A stretch of 64,000 nucleotides of DNA from assembly GCA_030696345.1 (NCBI GenBank), contig JAUYSK010000023.1:62001-126000 (forward strand), read 5' to 3'. Made by a program: the position numbers and the translations under genes. Under the pieces are notes generated by a model. It made no database searches and was not told where the DNA came from. It saw only the letters and a program-made list of their open reading frames with translations. This stretch comes from Azonexus sp. GTDB taxonomy: Bacteria; Pseudomonadota; Gammaproteobacteria; Burkholderiales; Rhodocyclaceae. Below, piece after piece: positions 26,029 to 35,670 of the stretch (the first letter of the stretch is position 1; each line of letters begins with the position of its first letter).

Positions 26029-27317
26029 GGTCGGGCCTCCTGGCGCGCCCGCGTCAGGGTGGCTTCCACCACTACAATCCAATCAGCCGGAAAACGCTCG
26101 GTGTCGGTCATCCAAGAGTGCAGGCTCTTGACCGCGTTCGTATTCCCCTCCAACTCGTCGGCAACAGCGGCACAGAGCAAGGCTCCGGTGTTGGGAAGCC
26201 GCGTGCTCCACTCCGGCCCCACCGCACTGTCGAAGTCGCCAGCCACTGCCTCAATTTGTTCATCGGTCAGATGTTTGCACCGCGCTGCGTGCAGTTCGGC
26301 GGCGGCGGGCAACAGCTTTTCGTAATCGGATTTTTTGCAGGGAGTGGCGGCGACAAGTTCCGCCACCAGGATTTCCAACTGAATCTGCAATAAAAGGGTG
26401 GGCATGCCACGGCCGGCCAGGACACGCCCTAGCCATTGCACCTGTTGGAGAATCTGGGTTGCTGGGTATTGATAGAGTGTGGCCTGCCAGGCGGCATCGC
26501 TACGTGCAAAGCGACGGCCCCGCTCGCCATAGCGCTGCTCAAAATAAGGAAATCTCTGCCAGCAAACATCGCCTGCCTTTACGGCTGCTTGCACTTCGCT
26601 GGCATCGGCCGGCACGGGATGGCGTCCTGCCTCAGGATTGACTGAAGTGACGAGATAGGTTTTTGACTCGGGTTGGAATGGATACAACGCCCGGAATATC
26701 GTTTCGAGTTTGGCAAACAATTGGCACGCCGCCTGAGCAACTTGACCGCGCTCTTCTGGACTCAATCGCAGTGCGTTCATCCGTTGTTTATAGTCTGCCC
26801 ACCGATCGTGAATCGCGGATCCGTAACTGTGTAGATAGGCCAATCCATCCTCGCCCGCGAGCAGGAGCGCACGAGCAACCATTGGTCGAACTACCACTGC
26901 GCCGAGCGTGGATCCTTCCAAAACATAGACCCAACCCAACAGCGAAATTGGCGCCTCGAGAGACACGAGGCGAAGCCCATCCGCCGTGTTCAGCGCCGCT
27001 TCCACCGCCTCCTTGAGGTCAGCCACGGTGCGCGGCTCGAAATAGCGCAGATCCTGCTGCAACAAGGGAAGCTTGATCATGCCGTTATTCCATACGGAGG
27101 CGATCCGTTCGTCGATGCAGTTTGCAAGGGCCTGCTCGATCACTCCGTGAATGGCCGACAAGGCGCGGAGTTGTCCGATATAGGATTCGAGTGGTAACTG
27201 ACAGGTAGCCAGAGCTTCAAAGAAAGGTGCGGTTTGCAGACGGGTATGGGCCGAAAAGGTCGCTGCCTTGAGTTCTTCCATCAAGCTCAATTGCTGCCCG
27301 AAGAGTCCTGTTTTCAT
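26025..27317 (-). CDS. heme-oxygenase-like protein with C-terminal extension
   Basis: 430 residues. The N-terminal 190 match bacterial heme oxygenases of BphO type: proximal His24 in LKAATFSAHTRLQ, and distal-helix YVLEGSTLGAVV with the Gly-rich kink. Heme oxygenases convert heme to biliverdin, CO and iron. The C-terminal 240 residues are helical and unrecognised (SKTYLVTSVNPEAG, FPYFEQRYGERGRRF). Start at ATG 27317. The stop overlaps the B12-protein start (ATGA). No phytochrome gene is in the window, so either biliverdin or CO is used elsewhere or the domain binds rather than cleaves heme. Confidence 0.75.
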   Translation of the reverse strand: MKTGLFGQQLSLMEELKAATFSAHTRLQTAPFFEALATCQLPLESYIGQLRALSAIHGVIEQALANCIDERIASVWNNGMIKLPLLQQDLRYFEPRTVADLKEAVEAALNTADGLRLVSLEAPISLLGWVYVLEGSTLGAVVVRPMVARALLLAGEDGLAYLHSYGSAIHDRWADYKQRMNALRLSPEERGQVAQAACQLFAKLETIFRALYPFQPESKTYLVTSVNPEAGRHPVPADASEVQAAVKAGDVCWQRFPYFEQRYGERGRRFARSDAAWQATLYQYPATQILQQVQWLGRVLAGRGMPTLLLQIQLEILVAELVAATPCKKSDYEKLLPAAAELHAARCKHLTDEQIEAVAGDFDSAVGPEWSTRLPNTGALLCAAVADELEGNTNAVKSLHSWMTDTERFPADWIVVVEATLTRARQEARP

Positions 27318-27816
27318 GGGCGACCCTGTTATGTAATTGGAACGGTGCAAATTCAAAACTCAAGTGTAGTATGAACCGTTCGCAACGATTCCCCCTGATT
27401 GTCGCCAGGATCAAGTCAAACGCGTTAGGTGGCCCCCTGATACCAGTCGCTCAAGTATTATGCGGATGCGATCACCAATGACCAGAATCGCTGAGGACCC
27501 GCTCTAAATCGGCACTGATTTGAGTGTCTCTTCCGTGCTGGGTTAAGCTACTGGCGAACGGCGGCAATAGTGATGACAAGACCAGCCGTTGATAAAGGCT
27601 CGGCTTTCGGACGCCGGGTGCCCCCTCACTAGCCGGGTTTCGGCAGTGAGGTCGTCGATTTGCTCGCCGTATACCGGCCATTCAACTCGACCAGCGGGCA
27701 CACAACCAGCACAAATTGAAACGTAACCCTGACCGGCAGGTTGTGGCCGATTCCTGGCACCGAGCATGCTTGCTTATAGCAGCCTGTGCAATGCAATCCG
27801 CAATCCGCAAGATCAG
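27318..27816. other. intergenic gap, possibly decayed mobile DNA
   Basis: About 500 bases. Two overlapping minus-strand frames (27472-27681, 27543-27767) lack RBS and family features. The base pattern is patchy, as in degraded insertion sequences, but no terminal repeats are visible. The region should hold the promoter of the heme-oxygenase operon; none stands out. Confidence 0.35.
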
Positions 27817-28084
27817 CTACCGATTTTCGCGCGTGTGCCAGATTCGCAATATGTAGATGTTGATTTCCTGAAGTTCATAGCGCATCTCGTATTGGTCCAC
27901 CAATAGGCGACGAACTTCCCGAGGCTCGAACTCGTCGAGTCTTTCGCCAATGCGTGGGTTGTCCAACAAATTGGTCGGGGTTGCCGTCAGTGATTGAACG
28001 GTACGTGCCGCTGCGGAGTGATTTACCGGCACCAGACAGTCGCGCCAAGTCAGTCAGCGCTTTACTCGTCCACTTCAACTGCAT
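27817..28084 (-). pseudogene. ParE/RelE-family toxin, frameshifted
   Basis: The ATG at 28084 overlaps the antitoxin stop, and the first codons read MQLKWTSKALTDLARL, a normal ParE start. The protein then shifts frame: the rest (VNHSAAARTVQSLTATP, LLDNPRIGERLDEFEPREV, YEMRYELQ, IYILRIWHTRENR) is in another frame ending at 27817. About ten bases seem missing at the junction near 28030, where intact relatives carry a few more residues. A toxin could not be made without ribosomal frameshifting. Confidence 0.7.
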
Positions 28085-28353
28085 CAGCGAGGAACCGGCA
28101 GCGGCGACTCAGTACCAAGGCAATTGGCCCATGCCTGCACTGCTTGGTGGTCGATGACGCTACCCCCATCCACATCAGCCAAGGCTTCACGGGTAAGGCG
28201 GCTACGTTCTTCTTCCTGATCCAGCCAAGCCGAGAGTGCTTGTTTCATAATCCAGCCTCGCGAGCGTTCAAGACGCGCCGCCATCTGGTCTATCTTCTCG
28301 GCAAGCGGCAACGGTACGTGCGCGGTGAGAACTTTGGTCGCGGTGTGTGCCAT
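28084..28353 (-). CDS. RHH/CopG-type antitoxin of a ParDE-like pair
   Basis: 89 residues: a ribbon-helix-helix N-terminus (KVLTAHVPLPLAEKIDQMA, LERSRGWIMKQAL) and an acidic C-terminus that wraps the toxin. TAAGGAG is 8 bases before the ATG. The open frame continues upstream without an RBS. Its stop overlaps the toxin ATG. As the toxin is broken, this may now be an orphan antitoxin. Confidence 0.75.
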   Translation of the reverse strand: MAHTATKVLTAHVPLPLAEKIDQMAARLERSRGWIMKQALSAWLDQEEERSRLTREALADVDGGSVIDHQAVQAWANCLGTESPLPVPR

Positions 28354-28425
28354 GTTGTAACTCCTTACGATTTCGTCAATTCGAATCGTGGTGATTAATA
28401 GTGATTTAGGCAACCTGGGGAAGCA

Positions 28426-28519
28426 CTGATTAAATCAAGACCGTTCGGGCTGAGCCTGTCGAAGCCCTTGAATTCACGGGGATTGCCCTTCGACAAGCTC
28501 TGGGTGAACGGAATAAATC
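28426..28519. repeat. long imperfect inverted repeat, TTCGACAAGCTC type
   Basis: Left arm CCGTTCGGGCTGAGCCTGTC plus GAAGCCC (28441-28467) and right arm GCCCTTCGACAAGCTC plus TGGGTGAACGG (28485-28511) are near-complementary. The outer CTGATT...AATCAG extends the hairpin. This TTCGACAAGCTCAGCCCGAACGG-type element is dispersed in many proteobacterial genomes. One copy is seen here, between the antitoxin and parC. Confidence 0.75.
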
Positions 28520-28593
28520 AGCGCCTCCTTAGCGTACAATTTTTTCCGAATTCTGCGGCGCTCTCAAGCGGGAACCCTGTAAATGCGTGCACC

Positions 28594-28620
28594 CTGGATT
28601 CCCGCTTTTGCGGGATTGAC
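28594..28620. repeat. dispersed short palindrome, copy C
   Basis: CTGGATTCCCGCTTTTGCGG followed by GATTGAC: arms TCCCGC and GCGGGA. Same family as 1202-1228 and 9090-9117. It lies 70 bases beyond the parC stop. Confidence 0.7.
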
Positions 28621-28688
28621 GCTTAACTGGACGGCATTGGGGCATTTTTTGCCCCGTTTCCGGCGTTGACCGCAGCCATTTGACCTGA

Positions 28689-31088
28689 TTACTTGCGCGG
28701 TGCCTTTATCGGTTTACCTTTACCGCCACGATTGCCACGGCAGATTTCCAGACGCTCGCCCTTGAGCTTGCCGGCAATCCCATCGACGACCGGAATGATG
28801 GCTTCCAGCGCTGTCTTGCCGGGGGCCGCATCAATCAGCTTCAGGCCACGACCCTTGCCCAGCAGGCGGATTTCATCGATGTTGAAGACCAGTGCCCGGC
28901 CATCCTTGGTCACACAGGCAATTTCGCCTTCGGGTGCCAGACCGAAAATGACCGGTGTTTCACCGTCGGGCAGGGTCATAAAGGCTTTGCCGGCCTTGCC
29001 GCGTGACAGGAGATCGGCTCCCTGGCAGCGGAAGCCGTAGCCGCCGCTGGCAGCGACCAGATAGAGCGCATCGTTCTTGATCGCCACGGCCAGGCAGGGT
29101 TTGCCGCCGTCCTGGAAATCAGCCAGCGAGGTGGCCGGGAGGCCATCGCCCTTACCGCCGGGGATGTCCGAAGCGGGAATCGAGTAGGCGCGGCCCTTGG
29201 TGTCGAGCAGAATCAGGTTATCGACCGTGCGGCAGGGCAAGCAGGCCAGCAGTTCGTCACCGGAGCGGAAGCTCAGTTGTGTCGGGTCGATGTTGTGGCC
29301 TTGGCGCGAGCGCAGCCAGCCGTGTTTCGAAACGATCAGCGTGGTTGGTTCATCGACGATGGAAACCGTCTTGGCGTCCGACATGGTGACCTTGTCGGCG
29401 GCTTCGATGAAGGTGCGGCGGTCGTCGCCATATTTTTTCGCATCGGCTTCGATTTCAGCGGCGACGCAGGTGCGCATTTCGGTTTCGGAATCGAGCAGCT
29501 TGTTGAAACCGGCAGCTTCTTCACGCAGCTTGGCCAGCTCTTCGCCGATCTTGATGCCTTCCAGCCTTGCCAACTGGCGCAGGCGGATTTCGAGGATGTC
29601 TTCGGCCTGAATCTCGGACAGCTTGAAGTGCGCCATCAGATCGACCTTGGGGTCGTCCGATTCGCGGATGACCTTGATCACCTTGTCGATATCGAGGAGC
29701 ACCGCCAAACGGCCTTCCAGGATGTGGATGCGTTTTTCGGCGGCGGTCAGGCGATGGCGCGTGCGCCGTTCGACGGTGGCCAGCCGGTAGCGGCACCATT
29801 CGGCGATCATGCTGTACAGCGAAGCCTGGCGCGGTGTGCCATTGACGCCGAGGACGGTCAAGTTGATCGATGCATTGGTTTCCAGGCTGGTGTGGGCGAG
29901 CAGCATGCGCACCAGATCGTCCTGGCCCTGGCGCGACGAGGCTGGCTCGATGACCAGACGAACAGCGTGTTCCTTGCCCGACTCATCGCGCACGCCGCTT
30001 TCCGAAATCGACGACAGGAAGGCGGCTTTCAGGTTGAGCTGTTCGGGCGTGAAGACCTTCTTGCCGGCCTTTTCCTTGGCGACCGGGTTGGAGCAGGCTT
30101 CGATTTCCGAGAGCACCGTGGCGGTCGAAACGCCCGGCGGCAGTTCGGTGATGACCAGCTTCCATTGGCCACGGGCGAGGTTTTCGATTTTCCACTTGGC
30201 GCGCACGCGCAGGCTGCCGCGGCCGCTGCGGTAGGTGGCAGCGATTTCCTCGGGCGTCGAAATGATTTGCGCACCGCCCGGGTAGTCCGGGCCGGGGATC
30301 AGGGTCAGCACCTGATCTTCGGTGAAATTCGGGTCTTTTATCAGGTTGACCGCAGCATTCGCCACTTCGCGTAGGTTGTGGGCTGGGATTTCGGTGGCCA
30401 TGCCGACGGCGATGCCGGACGCGCCGTTGAGCAGGCAAAACGGCAGGCGGGCCGGGAGCAGGGCCGGTTCGTCGTTGGCGCCGTCGTAGTTGGGCTTCCA
30501 GTCGACCGTGCCTTCATCGAGTTCGGCCAGCAAGAGCTCGGCAATCGGCGTCAGGCGGGCTGCGGGGTAGCGCATGGCGGCGGCGTTGTCGCCGTCGCGC
30601 GAGCCGAAATTGCCCTGACCATCGACGATTGGGTAACGCAGGCTCCAGTCCTGGGCCATACGGACCATCGCGTCATAGACCGACGAGTCGCCGTGCGGGT
30701 GATATTTACCGATCACGTCACCGACGACGCGTGCCGATTTGACGTGGCGCGGGCTCTTGTAGAGGCCCATGCGGTGCATGGCGTAGAGAATGCGGCGCTG
30801 CACCGGCTTCTGGCCGTCGGCGGCCGAGGGGAGGGCGCGGCCGGTGACGACGCTCATCGCGTATTCGAGATAGCGGCGGGCGGCGTAGTCGGCGGGTGAC
30901 GGAATGTCGCTGGCCGGGCCGCTGGCGGCTGGCGGCAGGTCCGGCGGTGTTCCGGATTGCTCTGCCGTTTGTTCTAGTTCCGGCTCAACTAGTGATTCAG
31001 GAGCCGGTGAGTCGGGAAGCTGCGGCGCAGCTTCGTCGCCAGTGGCGAGCGGGGCGTTCGGGTCGAAGAGGTTCAATTGGTCGGTCAT
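28689..31088 (-). CDS. parC: DNA topoisomerase IV subunit A
   Basis: 799 residues. An acidic, Pro-rich N-terminal extension of about 65 residues (absent from E. coli ParC) precedes the breakage-reunion core: [12 protein letters not shown], quinolone-region [12 protein letters not shown], and catalytic Tyr in [12 protein letters not shown]. The C-terminal part carries the ParC-type beta-propeller blades. With ParE (40585-42534) it decatenates daughter chromosomes. The Ser of the quinolone region is the wild-type Ser, with Asp where E. coli has Glu84. Starts at 31088. Confidence 0.95.
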   Translation of the reverse strand: MTDQLNLFDPNAPLATGDEAAPQLPDSPAPESLVEPELEQTAEQSGTPPDLPPAASGPASDIPSPADYAARRYLEYAMSVVTGRALPSAADGQKPVQRRILYAMHRMGLYKSPRHVKSARVVGDVIGKYHPHGDSSVYDAMVRMAQDWSLRYPIVDGQGNFGSRDGDNAAAMRYPAARLTPIAELLLAELDEGTVDWKPNYDGANDEPALLPARLPFCLLNGASGIAVGMATEIPAHNLREVANAAVNLIKDPNFTEDQVLTLIPGPDYPGGAQIISTPEEIAATYRSGRGSLRVRAKWKIENLARGQWKLVITELPPGVSTATVLSEIEACSNPVAKEKAGKKVFTPEQLNLKAAFLSSISESGVRDESGKEHAVRLVIEPASSRQGQDDLVRMLLAHTSLETNASINLTVLGVNGTPRQASLYSMIAEWCRYRLATVERRTRHRLTAAEKRIHILEGRLAVLLDIDKVIKVIRESDDPKVDLMAHFKLSEIQAEDILEIRLRQLARLEGIKIGEELAKLREEAAGFNKLLDSETEMRTCVAAEIEADAKKYGDDRRTFIEAADKVTMSDAKTVSIVDEPTTLIVSKHGWLRSRQGHNIDPTQLSFRSGDELLACLPCRTVDNLILLDTKGRAYSIPASDIPGGKGDGLPATSLADFQDGGKPCLAVAIKNDALYLVAASGGYGFRCQGADLLSRGKAGKAFMTLPDGETPVIFGLAPEGEIACVTKDGRALVFNIDEIRLLGKGRGLKLIDAAPGKTALEAIIPVVDGIAGKLKGERLEICRGNRGGKGKPIKAPRK

Positions 31089-31165
31089 GCTTTTCGGCGT
31101 AGGGAGTTCGTTCCGTGAGCGCGCGATCTTACTCGAAGTTGCCGGCAGCTGCCTTGCCAGCCGGG

Positions 31166-33106
31166 TCAGTCGGACGAATGGCGGGCGATCATTTCTTTGA
31201 GTTGGGCACTGTGGATGGGCTTGGCGAGGTAATCGTCCATGCCGGCTTCGAGGCAGGCCTGACGGTCGGCTTCGGTGGCATTGGCGGTCATCGCGATGAT
31301 CGGCGTGTGGCGATTGCCCGATTCCATCTCGCGAATCCGCCTACTTGCCTCCAGGCCGCCCATCACCGGCATCTGCATGTCCATCAGAATCAGGTCGAAT
31401 TTCCGATCTTGCAGAATGTCCAGAGCCTCCTGACCATCGCAGGCCAGGCTGATTCGATGCGACCAGTTATGAAGCATCTTGGCCGCCACCTTCTGATTGA
31501 TCAGGTTGTCCTCGACAAGCAGGATGTCGAGGCTGTGCTGCTCTTCAGCGGGCGCGGCCGGTAGCGCTGTCTCGCTGGCCGGCATTTCCTTGGCAATCGG
31601 CAGCTTGATCGAAATGAAGAAGGTGCTGCCCTGGCCGGGCGTGCTCTCGACGCGGATCTTGCCCTGCATCAAGTCAAGCAGACGGTTGCAGATCGAGAGC
31701 CCGAGCCCGGTGCCGCCATAGCGCCGGGTCGTTGAGGTGTCGGCCTGGGTGAAGGCTTCAAAAACGTCGTCGAGCTTGTCGGCAGCAATGCCGATGCCTG
31801 AATCCTCGACGGCAATTTGCAGTTGGCAATGGCCTGCATCGGCGCCGGGCAGGACTTCGGCGCGCAGCGAGATACGCCCGGCATCGGTGAATTTGATCGC
31901 ATTGCCGACGAGGTTGAGCAGTATCTGGCGCAATCGAGCCGGATCGCCAACAAGATGCTGTGGCACCCCGGGGGCAATCACGGAGACAAGCTCAAGCTGC
32001 TTCTCGCGGGCGCGGGCCGAGACAGTCTGCAGGCATTCCCGAAAGACGTCGGCGATGGCAAAAGGAATGGCCTCAAGTTCTACCTTGCCGGATTCGATCT
32101 TGGAGAAATCAAGAATATCGTTGATGACATCCAGCAAATGCTCGGCCGAGATCCTGATGATGCCGAGTTGCTCACGCTGTTCAGCATCCAGCGGGGTATC
32201 GAGCAGGAGATCGGTCATGCCGATCACACCGTTCATCGGGGTCCGGATTTCGTGGCTCATGTTGGCCAGAAATTGGGATTTGGCAATGCTGGCGTCTTCG
32301 GCCACTTCCTTAGCCATTTTCAATTGCTGCTGCGTGGCATGAATCAGTCGCAGGAAACGCCATGACAGCCCGGTAACGCCCAGGATAACCAGCCCGATCA
32401 GGATGAACTGCAGGCGCCGCATTTTGCTCTGCTGGCTGGCGTGGCGCTCTTCCAGCTGGAGCAGGCCGTTATGGCCGGCAAAGAACAGCCGGTTGGCATT
32501 TTCGTTGAGCCGGAAGAAGAACGAGGGAATGGTCTTGTATTGCAGCTGGATCGACGCATTGGCTGCTGCAAGGCACGCCGGTTTGTTCAGGGCGCAGTCG
32601 TCGCGCTGTTCAAGTGCGGCGATCAAGGCGTTGGCGCGCTGATGGATCTGCTCGACATAGGGCGCGATTTCAATCACTTCCAGTACCGCGGCCGAACCTT
32701 TTTCCTCTGGCATATAACGATATTCGCGGACCATTTCGTCCTGGCCTTCGATATTCAGGGCCAGACGTTTTTTGACCACGCCACCACTGCGCAGGACTTC
32801 AATGGCGCCAGCCAGTTCCTGTGAGTCGCGGTCGATCTGCAGCAGCAGACGCTTGCGCGCGGCGAGGTTGGTCGTCGCCAGCTGAAAGAAGACGCTTTCG
32901 ATATTGCGCACGGCATTGACGATGTGTTCGCCGATCGAGAGGCGGGCCCGTTCGTTACTGCTGCGCCGCTCAAGATCCGAAATCAGGTTGGTGGTGATTT
33001 CACTGATCGCGACCACGGCCATCAGGCCGAAGCACAGCAGCGCGATCAGCCAAAGCGTTGCGCGCTTGCTGGAAAAAGACGTCAGGCGGTCGGCGGAATC
33101 CGTCAT
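31166..33106 (-). CDS. hybrid sensor histidine kinase with receiver domain
   Basis: 646 residues. Membrane segment near 18-40, a long helical periplasmic region (~45-230), a second membrane segment near 233-255, HisKA ([11 protein letters not shown]), HATPase_c (N box [22 protein letters not shown]) and a C-terminal receiver with Asp in [13 protein letters not shown]. BarA/ArcB-like layout without an Hpt. ATG 33106 is used in place of a TTG two codons upstream. It starts 9 bases after the substrate-binding protein gene, so the two probably form a sensing unit. Confidence 0.85.
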   Translation of the reverse strand: MTDSADRLTSFSSKRATLWLIALLCFGLMAVVAISEITTNLISDLERRSSNERARLSIGEHIVNAVRNIESVFFQLATTNLAARKRLLLQIDRDSQELAGAIEVLRSGGVVKKRLALNIEGQDEMVREYRYMPEEKGSAAVLEVIEIAPYVEQIHQRANALIAALEQRDDCALNKPACLAAANASIQLQYKTIPSFFFRLNENANRLFFAGHNGLLQLEERHASQQSKMRRLQFILIGLVILGVTGLSWRFLRLIHATQQQLKMAKEVAEDASIAKSQFLANMSHEIRTPMNGVIGMTDLLLDTPLDAEQREQLGIIRISAEHLLDVINDILDFSKIESGKVELEAIPFAIADVFRECLQTVSARAREKQLELVSVIAPGVPQHLVGDPARLRQILLNLVGNAIKFTDAGRISLRAEVLPGADAGHCQLQIAVEDSGIGIAADKLDDVFEAFTQADTSTTRRYGGTGLGLSICNRLLDLMQGKIRVESTPGQGSTFFISIKLPIAKEMPASETALPAAPAEEQHSLDILLVEDNLINQKVAAKMLHNWSHRISLACDGQEALDILQDRKFDLILMDMQMPVMGGLEASRRIREMESGNRHTPIIAMTANATEADRQACLEAGMDDYLAKPIHSAQLKEMIARHSSD

Positions 33107-33115
33107 CAACAAAGT

Positions 33116-33892
33116 TTAACGGGTGCGATTGTCGAGAAATCCGTATTTGCGAAAGACGGCCTGAGCTTCCGGCGACGCCGCGAAGTCGATGAACTTCTGG
33201 GCAAGTACCGGAGACTTGGAAAAAGTTAATTGAATCAGAAGCAAAGCCTGTGGTTCGGCAAGCTTGGTATCAAGGTCGACCACATCAAGATGCGGTGCGT
33301 TGTCCGGGAAAAAGGCTGTCGCCCGCCAGTTCAGCGCAATATCGCCTTCGCCACGGCGCAGGCTCAGGTTGATCGCCCGCGAATCCGGCATCATCAACGC
33401 CGCCTTGGCGACGGCCTTCGGATACATTTTGGCGCCATCAAGCACACGCTTGCTTTCCTGGCCGATGCTGCCGCTTTCGACATTGCCGAGAATCAGCACA
33501 AGATCCTTGCGCAATAATTCCTTCAGGTCGGCCTTGACCTGTTTCGGGTTGCCCTTGGGCACGACGATGGATACCTGGTTGTAGCCGACCAGCTTGTGAT
33601 AACCCAGCAGGCCCTCGGCCTGATGGCGCGCCCGGTAGGATGGTTCACCTGGGAAATAAATGTCGCCAAGCTGGCTACGCTTGGCACTCTGGTAAAGGTC
33701 TTCCGAGCCACCCTGGGAAATGGTGACGCGCACTTTTTCTGTCTGCTCGAATTGCCGCGCCAGTTCTGTAATCGGCCTCACCATCGTGATGCCGCAATAA
33801 ATCAGCAGCTCCTTTTCCTGCGCCTGAACGGGCGACAGCGAAAAAAGCAGCGCGATGAACAGGCAACGGCCAAACAGTTTTTTGAAGCTCAT
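33116..33892 (-). CDS. periplasmic substrate-binding protein (ModA/PBP type II)
   Basis: 258 residues: signal peptide cleaved near VQA-Q, then LLIYCGITMVRPITELARQFEQ and VTISQGGSEDLYQSAKRSQLGDIYFPG, the pattern of molybdate/oxyanion-type binding proteins. It continues with VESGSIGQESKRVL and ends with FAASPEAQAVFRKYGF. No permease or ATPase is nearby. Instead it is cotranscribed with a hybrid histidine kinase 9 bases downstream, which suggests ligand sensing rather than transport. ATG at 33892, GGGGG-type RBS. Confidence 0.75.
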   Translation of the reverse strand: MSFKKLFGRCLFIALLFSLSPVQAQEKELLIYCGITMVRPITELARQFEQTEKVRVTISQGGSEDLYQSAKRSQLGDIYFPGEPSYRARHQAEGLLGYHKLVGYNQVSIVVPKGNPKQVKADLKELLRKDLVLILGNVESGSIGQESKRVLDGAKMYPKAVAKAALMMPDSRAINLSLRRGEGDIALNWRATAFFPDNAPHLDVVDLDTKLAEPQALLLIQLTFSKSPVLAQKFIDFAASPEAQAVFRKYGFLDNRTR

Positions 33893-34091
33893 GGTTTCCC
33901 CCGATAACAGCTTTCCATTGTACGACTGGCATTGGGTCAGAGCCACCTCTGGCCGGAGATTCCGGGTCGAGCCCGGTTTCGTTCGCGATGTTTCTCTACG
34001 CCTTGCTTTTTGCGCTATTGATGGCCGGCGCCGTTGAGTCGCCTGCATTTTTGCCCAAAAAAGGCCGTCCACCGCAGCACTTGCCTTATTT

Positions 34092-35330
34092 TCACTCCGC
34101 CCGACCGGGGCGGGTCATTCGAGCGGCCAACCCGGTTACAGCAAGGGAAAAACCGATCAAGCCAAGCGTGACCGGCAATTCGTTGAGGCGCTCCGGGGCA
34201 ACGAGAAGGCACAGGCCGAGGCCGAACATCATGGTGCCGGAAAGCAGCTTGAGCAGTCGACCTTCGCGCTCGCTCAACTTCCGCGCCCCCATGCTCCGGA
34301 CGAAAGCCAGCACGATGGCAAACAAGGGCAGCACATAGATCAGGTTATAGAAGGCCAGATACGCATAGCGCTCGGCGGGGTTGGTAACGTGTAGCGTGAG
34401 CAGCCGGGTATAAACCATCGGGAAACCGGCCGTGCAGATCAGCTCGTAAAGATTGGCAGCGACCGCCAGAAAGACCGTGGCAGCTAGCATTGCGGGCAGG
34501 CTACCGGCTTTCAGGATGGCGCGGGAACGCTCGAAAATTCCGGCCCGCCCGGTGTCGGAGATAGAGAGCGAGACCCCCTTCTTGAAAGCGATGAAATCCT
34601 TGACGTTGATTGCCCCGATCAACAGCGCAACCAGACCGGCGCCACCGGTCACCCAGGGCAGGCTGCCAACCACCAGGAAGAGGCCAAGCCAGGCAGCCAT
34701 GAAAGCGAAATACATCAGGCCGGAGATACCGACGAAAACCAGCCCGATCAATGCCATGCGCCGCCGATTCTGCTGATGGACGAGCAACGACAGCAGAAAC
34801 AGCAGTACAAAGAAAGCGCAGGGGTTGAAGGCGTCGAGGCCGGCGATCAACACCGTAAGCACCGGCAAGGAAAAACGGGCCGGGTCAATCTCGCCCAGTA
34901 CCGGCAGGCGCAACGGCGCTGCCATGCGAGTGGCTGGCGCCGCTTCCTGATCACGGCAAGCAGTCAGTTCCTGCAACAGCCTTTCGCCCTGGTCATCCTC
35001 CCAGCCGGTTTCCATCCGGCCACAGTAGAACAGCGCCGGCACGTAACGCGCTTCCTCGCCCAGTTCCCCGGCCATCGCCGCATAGCGTTCGAGATGCGCC
35101 GGGTTCTCGCTGATTTCCTGATCATGCAACGCGATCCACGCTTGGCTGGCGGCCAGCGCCTGAATTTGCGGCCGGGCTTCCAGGCAGTGCGGGCAACTTA
35201 GCGACCAGAACAGGTAAAGCTGTACTTGTGGCTGGCCATCGGCTCCCGGCGCGGTCCATGCGATCTCGGCCCGGCTGGGCAGGGCGAAGAGAAAGAGGAG
35301 CAGGAAGAGCAGTCGGCGGGCCTGGCGCAC
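34092..35330 (-). CDS. thioredoxin-fold / DsbD-like membrane fusion protein
   Basis: 412 residues. Signal peptide, then a periplasmic thioredoxin-like domain (~25-130) with C46-P-H-C49 in FWSLSCPHC. A short linker is followed by six membrane segments resembling the electron-conducting core of DsbD/CcdA (FNPCAFFVLLFLLSLL, LICTAGFPMVYTRLL, with one Cys in segments 1 and 4). DsbD proteins move electrons from cytosolic thioredoxin to periplasmic disulfides. Here the thioredoxin domain is N-terminal instead of C-terminal. GTG start with AAGGAG 7 bases upstream. Confidence 0.75.
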   Translation of the reverse strand: MRQARRLLFLLLFLFALPSRAEIAWTAPGADGQPQVQLYLFWSLSCPHCLEARPQIQALAASQAWIALHDQEISENPAHLERYAAMAGELGEEARYVPALFYCGRMETGWEDDQGERLLQELTACRDQEAAPATRMAAPLRLPVLGEIDPARFSLPVLTVLIAGLDAFNPCAFFVLLFLLSLLVHQQNRRRMALIGLVFVGISGLMYFAFMAAWLGLFLVVGSLPWVTGGAGLVALLIGAINVKDFIAFKKGVSLSISDTGRAGIFERSRAILKAGSLPAMLAATVFLAVAANLYELICTAGFPMVYTRLLTLHVTNPAERYAYLAFYNLIYVLPLFAIVLAFVRSMGARKLSEREGRLLKLLSGTMMFGLGLCLLVAPERLNELPVTLGLIGFSLAVTGLAARMTRPGRAE

Positions 35331-35670
35331 GGGAAGTCTCCTTTTACGGTGCGGCTTGGGCGATAGAGCTCACCGTTTCAGCGAGCGCGTCGAGCGCTAG
35401 ACTTCTACGGGAAGTCTTGCATTTGTGAGCAACCGGGGAAGCATTCTCTCCATGTATTTCCGAAATCCGGCGAAGGAAATGCCTTCGGATATTTCGCACG
35501 TTGAAAAATGACAAAAATTTTTTGTGTCTCGTCTGGAATTTAGAGAATTGTAAAAAACTTTTCATATAAATTCACTAGGCCTGTCTTTGAATGTGGCTAC
35601 TATCGAATGAAGACTCAGGACTTCTTTTGGGTTTTTGTCGTTTTTTCAGGTCTTGCTTAAGGAGATAAAA
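35331..35670. other. intergenic gap between divergent genes
   Basis: 340 bases, AT-rich from about 35510, holding the promoters of both divergent genes. A TATAAA-like -10 at 35566 and several A/T tracts are present, but no clear -35 pair. No repeat or RNA recognised. Confidence 0.4.

Noticed and set aside
27472-27767. overlapping minus-strand frames resembling transposase debris
   Set aside because: No terminal repeats, no family motifs; cannot be assigned to an element.
27755-27770. TGGCACCGAGCATGCT, a sigma-54-like match
   Set aside because: One mismatch and no gene on the plus strand downstream; probably chance in a decayed region.
28636-28655. GGGGCATTTTTTGCCCC hairpin after parC
   Set aside because: Its loop is a T-run and it has no T-tract on the parC strand, so it is not called a terminator.
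29277-30374. 365-codon open frame on the plus strand
   Set aside because: Antisense shadow of parC; no recognisable motif.
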